A stretch of 13,941 nt of DNA from Porticoccaceae bacterium (GTDB lineage Bacteria; Pseudomonadota; Gammaproteobacteria; Pseudomonadales; Porticoccaceae): NCBI GenBank assembly GCA_017858295.1, contig JAFMBU010000028.1, positions 1 through 13,941 on the forward strand, read 5' to 3'. Made by a program: the position numbers and the translations under genes. The notes beneath the pieces were generated by a model, which was not told the origin of the DNA, made no database searches, and saw only the letters and a program-made list of their open reading frames with translations. This document shows positions 1-6,553 of the stretch, one piece after another; positions within the stretch are counted from its first letter, which is position 1; every line of letters starts with the position of its first letter.

Positions 1-696
1 GGTTTGGATATTTTGATTGTCCGTGAGTTGGTGGGTGGTATTTACTTTGGTGAGCCGCGGGGTATTCGTACTCTCGAGAATGGTGAGCGCGAGGGGTATA
101 ACACCTACAAATACAATGAGTCTGAGATTCGTCGTATTGGTCGTATGGCCTTTGAAGCGGCGATGGTGCGCGGTAAGCGTCTCTGTTCGGTGGACAAGTC
201 CAATGTATTGGAAGCGACTATTCTGTGGCGTGAGGTGATTACTGCGATGGCGGCGGACTATCCTGAGGTAGAGCTGAGCCATATGTATGTGGATAACGCG
301 GCTATGCAGTTGGTGAAGGAGCCTAAGCAGTTTGATGTGGTGGTGACCGGTAATATGTTTGGCGATATTTTGTCGGATACGGCGGCGATGTTGACTGGGT
401 CTATTGGTATGTTGCCTTCGGCTTCGTTGGATAAGGATGGCGGCGGCATGTATGAGCCCTGTCATGGTTCGGCACCGGATATTGCGGGGCAGGGGGTGGC
501 TAATCCCTTGGCGACTATTTTGTCGGTGGCGATGATGTTGCGTTATTCTCTGGACGCGGTTGCGGCGGCGGATGCGATTGAGAAGGCGGTGAGTGATGTG
601 CTGGATCAGGGCTTGCGGACTGGGGATATTTATACGGATGGTATGACGCGGGTTGGCACGGTTGAGATGGGTGATGCGGTGGTGGCGGCGCTTTAG
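1..696 (+). CDS. leuB: 3-isopropylmalate dehydrogenase, 3' part (start lies upstream of the window)
   Basis: This cytoplasmic enzyme oxidises and decarboxylates (2R,3S)-3-isopropylmalate to 2-oxoisocaproate with NAD+, the third leucine-specific step. The window opens inside the gene, in frame from base 1. The 231 visible codons are about the last two thirds of a family protein of roughly 360 residues. Diagnostic blocks are IVRELVGGIYFGEPRG near the start, CSVDKSNVLEA with the catalytic lysine, HMYVDNAAMQLV, NMFGDILSDTAAMLTGSIGM with the metal-binding aspartates, and YEPCHGSAPDIAGQGVANP with the NAD-binding region. It ends with TAG. Codon use is unusually rich in G and T: by hand count about 21 of 26 alanines are GCG, whereas asd downstream uses mixed codons. 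asd follows on the same strand but 282 nt away, beyond a large inverted repeat, so co-transcription is doubtful. The leuB family assignment is firm; tartrate dehydrogenase-like paralogues are a remote alternative. Confidence 0.96.
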   Translation, partial: GLDILIVRELVGGIYFGEPRGIRTLENGEREGYNTYKYNESEIRRIGRMAFEAAMVRGKRLCSVDKSNVLEATILWREVITAMAADYPEVELSHMYVDNAAMQLVKEPKQFDVVVTGNMFGDILSDTAAMLTGSIGMLPSASLDKDGGGMYEPCHGSAPDIAGQGVANPLATILSVAMMLRYSLDAVAAADAIEKAVSDVLDQGLRTGDIYTDGMTRVGTVEMGDAVVAAL

Positions 697-708
697 GGTT
701 TGGAGTGG

Positions 709-863
709 GCGCAGTCATGGGAACCCTTTACGATCGGTCCCATGAGTTGAGTATTTTCAGCGTTCGCACAACTCGCTGCGCTCAAACAAGTGCTCACTTG
801 ACCTGAAAATACTCAACTCATAAGCGGGCCCTGATTGATCGTAAAGGGTTCCCATGACTGCGC
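709..863. repeat. 155-bp element with 27-bp perfect terminal inverted repeats (MITE-like or giant hairpin)
   Basis: Positions 709-735 and 837-863 are perfect reverse complements over 27 bp. A second perfect 19-bp pair lies inside, at 742-760 and 803-821. Between these, GGTCCC (736-741) pairs imperfectly with GGGCCC (826-831). The central 42 nt (761-802) contain a smaller near-palindrome, CAAGTG-CT-CACTTG, at 787-800. The element begins 12 nt after the leuB stop codon. It has no coding capacity, and I see no clear target-site duplication beside it. As RNA it would fold into a very long stem that could end or stabilise the leuB transcript, but no T-tract follows. A non-autonomous transposon relic (MITE) is the best structural guess. 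Other copies in the genome would decide the matter. Confidence 0.8.
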
Positions 864-888
864 TGAGATACCGAGTGATAGCTCAAAC

Positions 889-923
889 TGTCATCCTGAC
901 AGAGCGAAGCGACGAAGGATCTC
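889..923 (+). repeat. Single copy of a dispersed TGTCATCCTGA...GGATCTC repeat
   Basis: This stretch begins TGTCATCCTGA and ends CGAAGGATCTC. It is the reverse complement, with about 6 extra central bases, of the arm repeated at 13301, 13490, 13652 and 13768. The first bases also form a small hairpin, CTGTCA-TCC-TGACAG, at 888-902. Repeats built from TCATCCTGAGCGAAG and GAAGGATCT are widespread in intergenic DNA of many bacteria. No promoter stands out in the remaining 55 nt before asd, although 941-965 is AT-rich. Confidence 0.75.
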
Positions 924-978
924 CTGCAGTTGGCAGAGACATGATTAAGAATTAATTAAATTTAAGAGAGTTAGAACA

Positions 979-2091
979 ATGAAAAAAACAGGATTTATCG
1001 GTTGGCGCGGCATGGTTGGATCTGTGCTAATGGAGAGAATGCGTGAAGAGAATGACTTCGCCCATGTTGAGCCAATATTCTTCACTACCTCTCAGGCAGG
1101 CCAAGTAGGCCCCGATGTGGGTGTTGAAATACCGCTACTGCAAAGCGCCTTTGATATCGAAGCCCTACAGCGGATGGATATTATTGTTACTTGCCAGGGG
1201 GGAGATTACACCAAAGAAGTTTACCCACAGCTGCGCAAAGCGGGCTGGGATGGCTATTGGATTGATGCGGCGTCTGCCCTGCGTATGGATGACAGTTCCA
1301 TTATTGTCTTGGACCCGGTGAATATGTCCGTGGTGAAAGACGGTCTAGCCAATGGTGTTAAGGACTATATTGGCGGCAACTGTACGGTCAGTTTGATGCT
1401 GATGTCCTTGGGCGGTCTGTTTAATGCCAATCTGGTGGAATGGGCGTCGTCTATGACCTATCAGGCGGCTTCTGGTGCCGGTGCGCAGAATATGCGTGAG
1501 CTGATCAATCAGATGGGGGTGATTAAGAACTCTGTATCTGATGCATTGGCCAACCCAGGTTCGGCTATTTTAGAGATTGATCGTCAGGTAACTGAGACAT
1601 TGCGATCTGATGGTTTTCCTGTGGATAACTGGGGCTACCCATTAGCAGGCAGCCTTTTGCCTTATATTGATTCCCAGCTTGAAAATGGTCAGAGTCGTGA
1701 AGAGTGGAAGAATCAGGCGGAGACCAATAAGATTTTGAATCGCGAAGGCAATCCTATTCCATTGGATGGTCTCTGCGTGCGCATTGGTTCTATGCGCTGC
1801 CACAGCCAGGCCTTGACCATTAAGTTGACACAAGATGTACCTATGGATGAAATCGAATCCATGTTAGCTGAGAGTAATCAGTGGGCTAAGGTTATTGCCA
1901 ACGATAAAGAGTCTTCGGTTAAGCATTTAACACCTGCTGCAGTTACCGGTGGCTTGGATGTTCCAGTAGGGCGCCTGCGCAAAATGAATATGGGTCCGGA
2001 GTATCTGTCAGCCTTTACTGTGGGTGATCAGCTGCTTTGGGGAGCGGCTGAACCGTTGCGCCGGATGCTGAGAATTCTGATTGAGGATTGA
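979..2091 (+). CDS. asd: Aspartate-semialdehyde dehydrogenase
   Basis: Asd reduces L-4-aspartyl phosphate to L-aspartate 4-semialdehyde with NADPH. This is the branch point to lysine and diaminopimelate (hence peptidoglycan), threonine and methionine. The 370-residue product matches the gammaproteobacterial type (E. coli 367 aa) almost end to end. The N-terminal GFIGWRGMVGSVLMERM is the NADP-binding loop. The catalytic cysteine is C135 in GGNCTVSLMLMSLGGL, the same number as in E. coli. GAGAQNMRELINQMG follows, and the acid/base histidine is H275 in RIGSMRCHSQALTIKL. The ATG at 979 is preceded by a purine-rich GAGAG about 10 nt upstream, and any later start would remove the NADP loop. In pseudomonads asd also lies between leuB and fimV. 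About 165 nt separate it from fimV, so fimV may have its own promoter. Confidence 0.98.
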   Translation: MKKTGFIGWRGMVGSVLMERMREENDFAHVEPIFFTTSQAGQVGPDVGVEIPLLQSAFDIEALQRMDIIVTCQGGDYTKEVYPQLRKAGWDGYWIDAASALRMDDSSIIVLDPVNMSVVKDGLANGVKDYIGGNCTVSLMLMSLGGLFNANLVEWASSMTYQAASGAGAQNMRELINQMGVIKNSVSDALANPGSAILEIDRQVTETLRSDGFPVDNWGYPLAGSLLPYIDSQLENGQSREEWKNQAETNKILNREGNPIPLDGLCVRIGSMRCHSQALTIKLTQDVPMDEIESMLAESNQWAKVIANDKESSVKHLTPAAVTGGLDVPVGRLRKMNMGPEYLSAFTVGDQLLWGAAEPLRRMLRILIED

Positions 2092-2198
2092 GTAAAGACT
2101 AATCTGCGAGATCAATTGGCAATAATGTGCTAAGACTTGATGATGGTTAACAGCTTGAAATATTGCAGGTTAGCTGCGAAACAATTACTGTAAAGATC

Positions 2199-2226
2199 TT
2201 AATCCAAGGCTCTTGATCCAAAGCTC
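2199..2226 (+). repeat. 14-bp direct repeat upstream of fimV
   Basis: Two adjacent 14-bp units, TTAATCCAAGGCTC and TTGATCCAAAGCTC, differ at two positions and end about 31 nt before the fimV start codon. Spacing and position would suit a paired protein-binding site or a slippage duplication; the sequence does not tell which. I found no convincing -35/-10 pair in the 2092-2257 gap. Confidence 0.5.
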
Positions 2227-2257
2227 TGTTTAAAAGGCTTTTGATAGGAATTTTTTT

Positions 2258-4780
2258 ATGACAACCAGGAAGTGGTCGGCGCTTTTTATGCACAAATCTA
2301 TGCAAAAATCTATAACGCAGGTTATGGGTAATCTTACTGCTCAGTTTAAATTAGTCTTTGCCGTCAGTGCATTTGCTCTCTCGGTATCGGTGGCAACGCC
2401 CTCTGCCTTCGCGGTGGGTTTGGGCGAAATCACTGTCAAATCTGCGCTAAATGAGCCCCTCGCGGCCACTATCCAAATTATCAATTCCAGTGACCTTCAA
2501 GATAACCAGTTTCTGGTGTCGCTGGCATCGGCCGAGGCTTTTGAGCGGGCGGGGGTGAGTCGCGACTTCTTTCTCAGCCGTTTGCAGTTTTCCATAGATC
2601 GAGACAGGGCCAATCAACGCATAGTCAAAATCATTACCGATCAACCTGTTGTCGAACCCTATTTAGATTTTCTCGTGCAGCTGCAGTGGCCTGAAGGTCG
2701 AGTGATGCGCTCCTACACAATGCTGCTGGACCTGCCTATTTACCGTGAAGATCAGTCAGCCACAATCGAAGTGTCGCCGCCGGTAACGCTTAAATCCCTA
2801 GAGGCCTCCAATCCTGTAGCTCAATCGTCGTTACCTGAGGCTGGAGCCCCGGATCGGGTAGCACTGACCGGTGACCAACATCAGGTGATTTTGGGTGACA
2901 CATTATGGAATGTTGCTGAGCGTCTGCGTCCGCAGGGCGCCACCGTGCTGCAGACTATGGATTCCCTCTATCTGCAGAATGCCAATGCGTTTTCTGACGG
3001 CGATGCTAATCGGCTAATGAAGGGTGCGGTCCTGCGATTGCCTTCTCTGGATGAAATTCGCGAAGAAGCCGGAGATATGGTGGCCTCGCAAATTGGCCTT
3101 GTGGCACCTGCTGAGCAAGATACTGCAGTCTCGATGGATGCTGATATAGAGATTATTTATGCAGATGAATATGGCGTAGGCTCTGATGAAGAACTGGCCC
3201 TTGGCGAAGCAACTGAGGCACGACTGGAATTGGTCTCCGCCTCGGACGATTCGATTAACTTAGGCTCTAGCCTAGACACTGCGGCTATATCATCCGGCTC
3301 CGAACCTGTTGACTCTGTTCAGCAACTGTCTTCTGAGCTTGCGGTTGCCAATGATGAGGTGAATAAATTTCAGCTGGAGAACACTGAGCTACGTCAGCGC
3401 CTCGCATTGCTGGAAGCGCAGGTTGCCACCATGGCTGAATTGGTCGAGCAGGCGCAAAAGCAGGCTGATCTCGACCGTGCCGCTAGCGTGCCGGCTAAGG
3501 CTGACAGCGACCTCAGTGCCGCATTACTGGCCGTCCCAGCCTATTTTTGGGCTGCTCTTATTGCGCTTATTTTACTGCTGCTGGTTTTAATCATGCGCAG
3601 ATCCTCGTCATCGTCCCGAGATAACGCAGCTCTGAGTGATCTGCCCATGGCCAGTTACGAAAACTACGATAGCGATGCGCCGAACAAAGCCACTGCTGCT
3701 GCAACGCTCCATGAGCTCGATGATCTGGAGTTGGATCCTGACGATGATCTGTTTGACGAGAGCGATAACGAGATCTTTGACAGTCTCGAAGAGACGATTG
3801 GCGAAGATGTTTTTGACATGATGGTTGAGGCTGTGGCGGAGGCAGAAGTCTATCTCTCTTTGGGAAATACGCCGCAGGCTATTCAAGTGCTAGAAGATGC
3901 ACGAGCCCAGGATCCGGCAGATGCCGCATCGCGCCTAAAGTTAATGGAGATCCTTTTCCGTGAGGGCCGCAAAGACGAACTGAGCGCACTCTATGAGGAA
4001 ATTCTGCTGACAGAAGATAGCGCCGCCATCGAAATGGCAGCGATTATTGCCGGTCCACTGGGGGGAGCTGTAACTGAGTTGGAAGACAGTGACCTAGAGA
4101 GTAGTTCTGAGCTTGGCGGTCTCGAGCACACCGATATAGAAGGCCTTGGGCTTGGTGATGTTATCAGCCCTGAGCGTATAGACAGCCCTGAGCCAATAAA
4201 CAGCCCTGAGCCTAAAGACAGCCCTGAGCCGATAGACAGCCCTGAGCCGATAGACAGCCCTGAGCCAGTCGAAGCTGATTCGGCTGAGCTTGTTTCAGAA
4301 AGTACTGAAATAAACGGTACTGAACTAGAAAGCACAGATGCCAAACATCCCGAACTCGAAGACCTCGGCTTCTCCGACATGCATTTGGAGGCTCTTGAGC
4401 TAGACGATCTGGATATAGACTCACTGGATATCCAGGACTTTGATATTGAGCTAGATGATTTACCTCAGGAGTCGAAAAAATCCACAGGCGGCACAGAGGA
4501 TTCAGCAGAGCTGCAGTTGCCTGGTGGGGAAGACTTAGATGACATAGTGGCCGATTTTGCCGCAGAGTCAGCAGTCGACGGCGACAGTGGAACTGATGGG
4601 TTTAGCGGATTAGATGATATCAGTAGCCTCGACTCAGCAGAGATTAAGCTGGACCTGGCGAAAACCTATGTAGAAATGGGTGATCCAGAGGGTGCTAAAG
4701 AGATTCTCGAGGAGCTGCTTGGCGAAGCCGGCGGCGACGGTAAAATCAAGGCTCAGGCGCTGCTCGACAGCCTGAAATAA
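2258..4780 (+). CDS. fimV: FimV-family polar inner-membrane scaffold with LysM domain
   Basis: FimV anchors to peptidoglycan and organises type IV pilus assembly and polar signalling. Seen in order in the 840 residues: a long signal peptide ending near ATPSAFA|VG (residue 52); the conserved FimV N-terminal domain (GLGEITVKSALNEPLAA to SYTMLLDLPIY, about 54-162); a LysM module (HQVILGDTLWNVAERL, about 206-263); a predicted coiled coil (about 352-407); one transmembrane helix (about 421-446) followed by RRSSSSSR; a very acidic cytoplasmic part with a TPR-like segment (about 528-590); six SPEPID-like hexapeptides (637-672); and the FimV C-terminal helical domain (about 786-840, KLDLAKTYVEMGDPEGAKEIL). 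Start choice: ATG 2258 has AGGA about 8 nt upstream; M11, M15 and M23 are alternatives that would shorten the signal peptide. fimV followed by truA is the usual pseudomonad arrangement. The repeats and acidic linker probably vary between strains (inference). Confidence 0.93.
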   Translation: MTTRKWSALFMHKSMQKSITQVMGNLTAQFKLVFAVSAFALSVSVATPSAFAVGLGEITVKSALNEPLAATIQIINSSDLQDNQFLVSLASAEAFERAGVSRDFFLSRLQFSIDRDRANQRIVKIITDQPVVEPYLDFLVQLQWPEGRVMRSYTMLLDLPIYREDQSATIEVSPPVTLKSLEASNPVAQSSLPEAGAPDRVALTGDQHQVILGDTLWNVAERLRPQGATVLQTMDSLYLQNANAFSDGDANRLMKGAVLRLPSLDEIREEAGDMVASQIGLVAPAEQDTAVSMDADIEIIYADEYGVGSDEELALGEATEARLELVSASDDSINLGSSLDTAAISSGSEPVDSVQQLSSELAVANDEVNKFQLENTELRQRLALLEAQVATMAELVEQAQKQADLDRAASVPAKADSDLSAALLAVPAYFWAALIALILLLLVLIMRRSSSSSRDNAALSDLPMASYENYDSDAPNKATAAATLHELDDLELDPDDDLFDESDNEIFDSLEETIGEDVFDMMVEAVAEAEVYLSLGNTPQAIQVLEDARAQDPADAASRLKLMEILFREGRKDELSALYEEILLTEDSAAIEMAAIIAGPLGGAVTELEDSDLESSSELGGLEHTDIEGLGLGDVISPERIDSPEPINSPEPKDSPEPIDSPEPIDSPEPVEADSAELVSESTEINGTELESTDAKHPELEDLGFSDMHLEALELDDLDIDSLDIQDFDIELDDLPQESKKSTGGTEDSAELQLPGGEDLDDIVADFAAESAVDGDSGTDGFSGLDDISSLDSAEIKLDLAKTYVEMGDPEGAKEILEELLGEAGGDGKIKAQALLDSLK
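4166..4273 (+). repeat. 18-bp in-frame tandem repeat inside fimV (six units)
   Basis: Six 18-bp units start at 4166, 4184, 4202, 4220, 4238 and 4256, each beginning AGCCCTGAG. They encode SPERID, SPEPIN, SPEPKD, SPEPID, SPEPID and SPEPVE (residues 637-672). The two units at 4220 and 4238 share the most sequence, which suggests recent slippage. Because the period is a multiple of three, copy-number change would lengthen or shorten the linker without a frameshift. Confidence 0.93.
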
Positions 4781-4790
4781 AAGGGGCTCA

Positions 4791-4805
4791 AGTTAAAGCT
4801 TAACT
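4791..4805. other. Small inverted repeat between fimV and truA
   Basis: AGTTAA (4791-4796), an AGC loop and TTAACT (4800-4805) form a perfect 6-bp stem. GGGG at 4783-4786 and CCCC at 4816-4819 could pair around it. No T-run follows, so this is at best a weak terminator or an attenuating structure. Confidence 0.35.
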
Positions 4806-4828
4806 GGGCTAACAAACCCCTCGGTGTG

Positions 4829-4834
4829 TATAAT
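4829..4834 (+). promoter_or_regulatory. Candidate -10 box directly upstream of truA
   Basis: A perfect TATAAT lies 7 nt before the truA ATG at 4842. No good -35 box is found 16-18 nt upstream (the bases there are GGGCTA-like). If the hexamer is used, transcription would begin at about 4841-4842, giving a leaderless or nearly leaderless mRNA. This agrees with the absence of a Shine-Dalgarno sequence before that ATG. It is only a motif match. Confidence 0.35.
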
Positions 4835-4841
4835 TTCGCCC

Positions 4842-5699
4842 ATGACAGAATTAGATTGGGTATACAGCCTCAACAGCAAAATTCCCCGGGGAAAAAGTCT
4901 TCCCGAAGGCGTTAAACGCTATGCTGCCGTCGTTTCATACGACGGCAGTGCTTTTTGTGGCTTCCAAAAACAAAAGCACAGCCCCTCGGTACAGCAAGAA
5001 TTGGAACGGGCCCTGAGCTCGGTAGCCAATTCTGAAATTGTTGTCAGCTGTGCAGGGCGCACAGATACCGCTGTGCATGCCAGCTATCAGGTAGTTCACT
5101 TCGATACGCCGGCGCTGCGTACTGGGCGTAACTGGGTCAAAGGCTCTAACAGCCAGTTACCAGATAGCGTTGCATTGCTTTGGGCAGATGAAGTGGCTGA
5201 GAGCTTTCATGCGCGCTTTAGCGCTACATCGCGCACTTATCGCTATGTAATCCATGCTGCTCCAGCGCGACCGGCAATACTCTCGCAGGCTGTTACCTGG
5301 GTGCGCAACCCCTTAAATACTGCTGCTATGCAAGAGGCTTGTCAGTATTTGCTCGGCGAGCAGGACTTTTCCGCGTTCCGTGGAGCAGGGTGCCAGTCCC
5401 TGTCACCCAATCGCAATATCACCAGCGCCAAGATTATTCAGGCAGGGGAGCTGATCGTTTTTGAAGTCACGGCCAATGCCTTTGTGCTGCATATGGTGCG
5501 TAATATTATCGGCTCGCTGATGGAGGTGGGTTTTGGTCGCCGCGATCCGGGTTGGATAGGGCAGTTGATTAAGGGTCGTGATCGCACCAAAAGCGCTGCG
5601 ACAGCGTCGCCAAAGGGGCTCTATTTAGTTAATGTGGCCTATCCCACTGACTCAGCTATTCCCTTGATGCCGAAGGGACCATTGTTTTTAAATATTTAA
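4842..5699 (+). CDS. truA: tRNA pseudouridine(38-40) synthase
   Basis: TruA converts uridines 38, 39 and 40 of the tRNA anticodon stem to pseudouridine. The product has 285 residues from the ATG at 4842 (E. coli 270). Visible landmarks are VSYDGSAFCGFQKQ (about 31-44), the catalytic aspartate D75 in GRTDTAVHA, FHARFSATSRTYRYVI, and the C-terminal FVLHMVRNIIGSLMEVG block. Most family members I know read GRTDxGVHA; here the glycine is alanine, but the aspartate is kept. A GTG at 4824 would add six residues, but both starts lack a clear Shine-Dalgarno, and 4824 would lie upstream of the apparent -10 box. The N-terminal 25 residues before RYAAVVSYDG are longer than in E. coli. The gene follows fimV after 61 nt and precedes trpF, as in pseudomonads. 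Confidence 0.96.
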   Translation: MTELDWVYSLNSKIPRGKSLPEGVKRYAAVVSYDGSAFCGFQKQKHSPSVQQELERALSSVANSEIVVSCAGRTDTAVHASYQVVHFDTPALRTGRNWVKGSNSQLPDSVALLWADEVAESFHARFSATSRTYRYVIHAAPARPAILSQAVTWVRNPLNTAAMQEACQYLLGEQDFSAFRGAGCQSLSPNRNITSAKIIQAGELIVFEVTANAFVLHMVRNIIGSLMEVGFGRRDPGWIGQLIKGRDRTKSAATASPKGLYLVNVAYPTDSAIPLMPKGPLFLNI

Positions 5700-5711
5700 A
5701 TTTAATATATA
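5682..5711 (+). promoter_or_regulatory. Possible promoter for trpF in an AT-rich gap
   Basis: TTGTTT (5682-5687) and TATATA (5706-5711) are 18 nt apart across the end of truA. The whole stretch 5681-5757 is strikingly AT-rich compared with the flanking genes. Each hexamer matches the sigma-70 consensus at only four positions, so this is a weak call. The trpF start lies 63 nt beyond the -10. Confidence 0.3.
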
Positions 5712-5773
5712 AAAAACATGTAGTTAGTGGGTCTAGTTAAAGTAAATTATTCAATATTTTCACAGGTGAAAGC

Positions 5774-6394
5774 ATGTCGGTCCAGGTAAAAATTTGTGGT
5801 ATCACTACACCAGAGCAAGCACTTATGGTGCAACAGGCCGGCGCCGATGCCCTGGGTCTGGTGATCTACCGCAAGAGCTCCCGCTATGTGGATTTGCGTC
5901 AGGCGATGGCTATTCGTGCAGTGATTGCCTCGGATGTTCTCTGTGTGGTGCTGTTGGTGAATGCGGATAAAGAATTTGTCAAACAGGTGATCGCCGAGGT
6001 AAAACCCGATTTGCTGCAGTTTCACGGTGACGAGAGTGCTGAGTTCTGTCAGCAATTTGGCTTTCCCTATATTCGGGCGCTGAGAATGCGTGATGATCTT
6101 AATATTCCCGCCGAGGCAAAAGCTCACAGGCCAGCTCACAGTCTGCTGTTTGATGCCTGGCATCCAGGTCAGTACGGCGGCACCGGCGAGAGTTTTGACT
6201 GGGCTAGACTGCCTCGTGAGCGCAACTTTAATCTGATCCTGGCCGGTGGCTTGACCCCGGATAATGTTGCTCAGGCTGTGGTCGCTGTGACGCCAGATAT
6301 GGTCGATGTCAGCGGTGGAGTTGAGTCAGCGCCGGGGAGAAAAGATCCGCTTAAGGTGCGTGACTTTATTCAGCGTGCAAAAACTGCCAGTTGA
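5774..6394 (+). CDS. trpF: Phosphoribosylanthranilate isomerase
   Basis: TrpF performs the Amadori rearrangement of N-(5-phosphoribosyl)anthranilate to CdRP in tryptophan synthesis, here as a stand-alone (beta/alpha)8 barrel of 206 residues. The catalytic pair is C8 in VKICGIT and D127 in SLLFDAW. QFHGDES, LAGGLTPDNV (phosphate-binding region) and DVSGGVESAPGRKD close the barrel. The motif usually read as FxxxSPR is IYRKSSR here, a mild variation. The ATG at 5774 has a clear AGGTGA 4-9 nt upstream. Neither trpA/trpB nor trpC is beside it; trpF between truA and accD is the arrangement known from Pseudomonas-like genomes. The following 159 nt to accD hold only a small stem. Confidence 0.97.
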   Translation: MSVQVKICGITTPEQALMVQQAGADALGLVIYRKSSRYVDLRQAMAIRAVIASDVLCVVLLVNADKEFVKQVIAEVKPDLLQFHGDESAEFCQQFGFPYIRALRMRDDLNIPAEAKAHRPAHSLLFDAWHPGQYGGTGESFDWARLPRERNFNLILAGGLTPDNVAQAVVAVTPDMVDVSGGVESAPGRKDPLKVRDFIQRAKTAS

Positions 6395-6465
6395 GCAAAA
6401 ATAACCCAATGCACTGTTTAGCTCGGCCAATCTGTCGTGTTAAACTTCCGGCCTATTTCAGGGCT

Positions 6466-6495
6466 GCAGCATAAGGTGAGCGGTTAACTTGCTGC
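6466..6495. other. Bulged stem-loop in the accD leader
   Basis: GCAGCATAAG (6466-6475) can pair with CTTGCTGC (6488-6495) as an 8-bp stem with one bulged T and a 12-nt loop. It lies about 60 nt before the accD start, in the 159-nt trpF-accD gap, which otherwise shows no strong promoter. The role is unknown; a chance structure is possible. Confidence 0.3.
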
Positions 6496-6553
6496 CAGTG
6501 GCATTCCAGCCTAGTAATAACAGTACTTATTGATTTTAGCGAAAGGGACACAG

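Noticed and set aside
515..718. Minus-strand frame overlapping the end of leuB
   Set aside because: A proline-rich shadow produced by the G/T-biased leuB coding strand, not a gene.
3991..4380. 129-codon minus-strand frame opposite fimV
   Set aside because: It is a shadow of the fimV 18-bp repeat (serine/glycine repeats), with no start signal and no recognisable domain.
4781..4823. Rho-independent terminator after fimV
   Set aside because: The 6-bp AGTTAA stem is AT-rich and has no following T-run, so I list it only as a small inverted repeat.
6530..6553. TTG at 6530 as the accD start
   Set aside because: The ATG at 6554 has an AAAGGGA ribosome-binding site and begins the typical MNWLKRI sequence; the TTG extension has neither.
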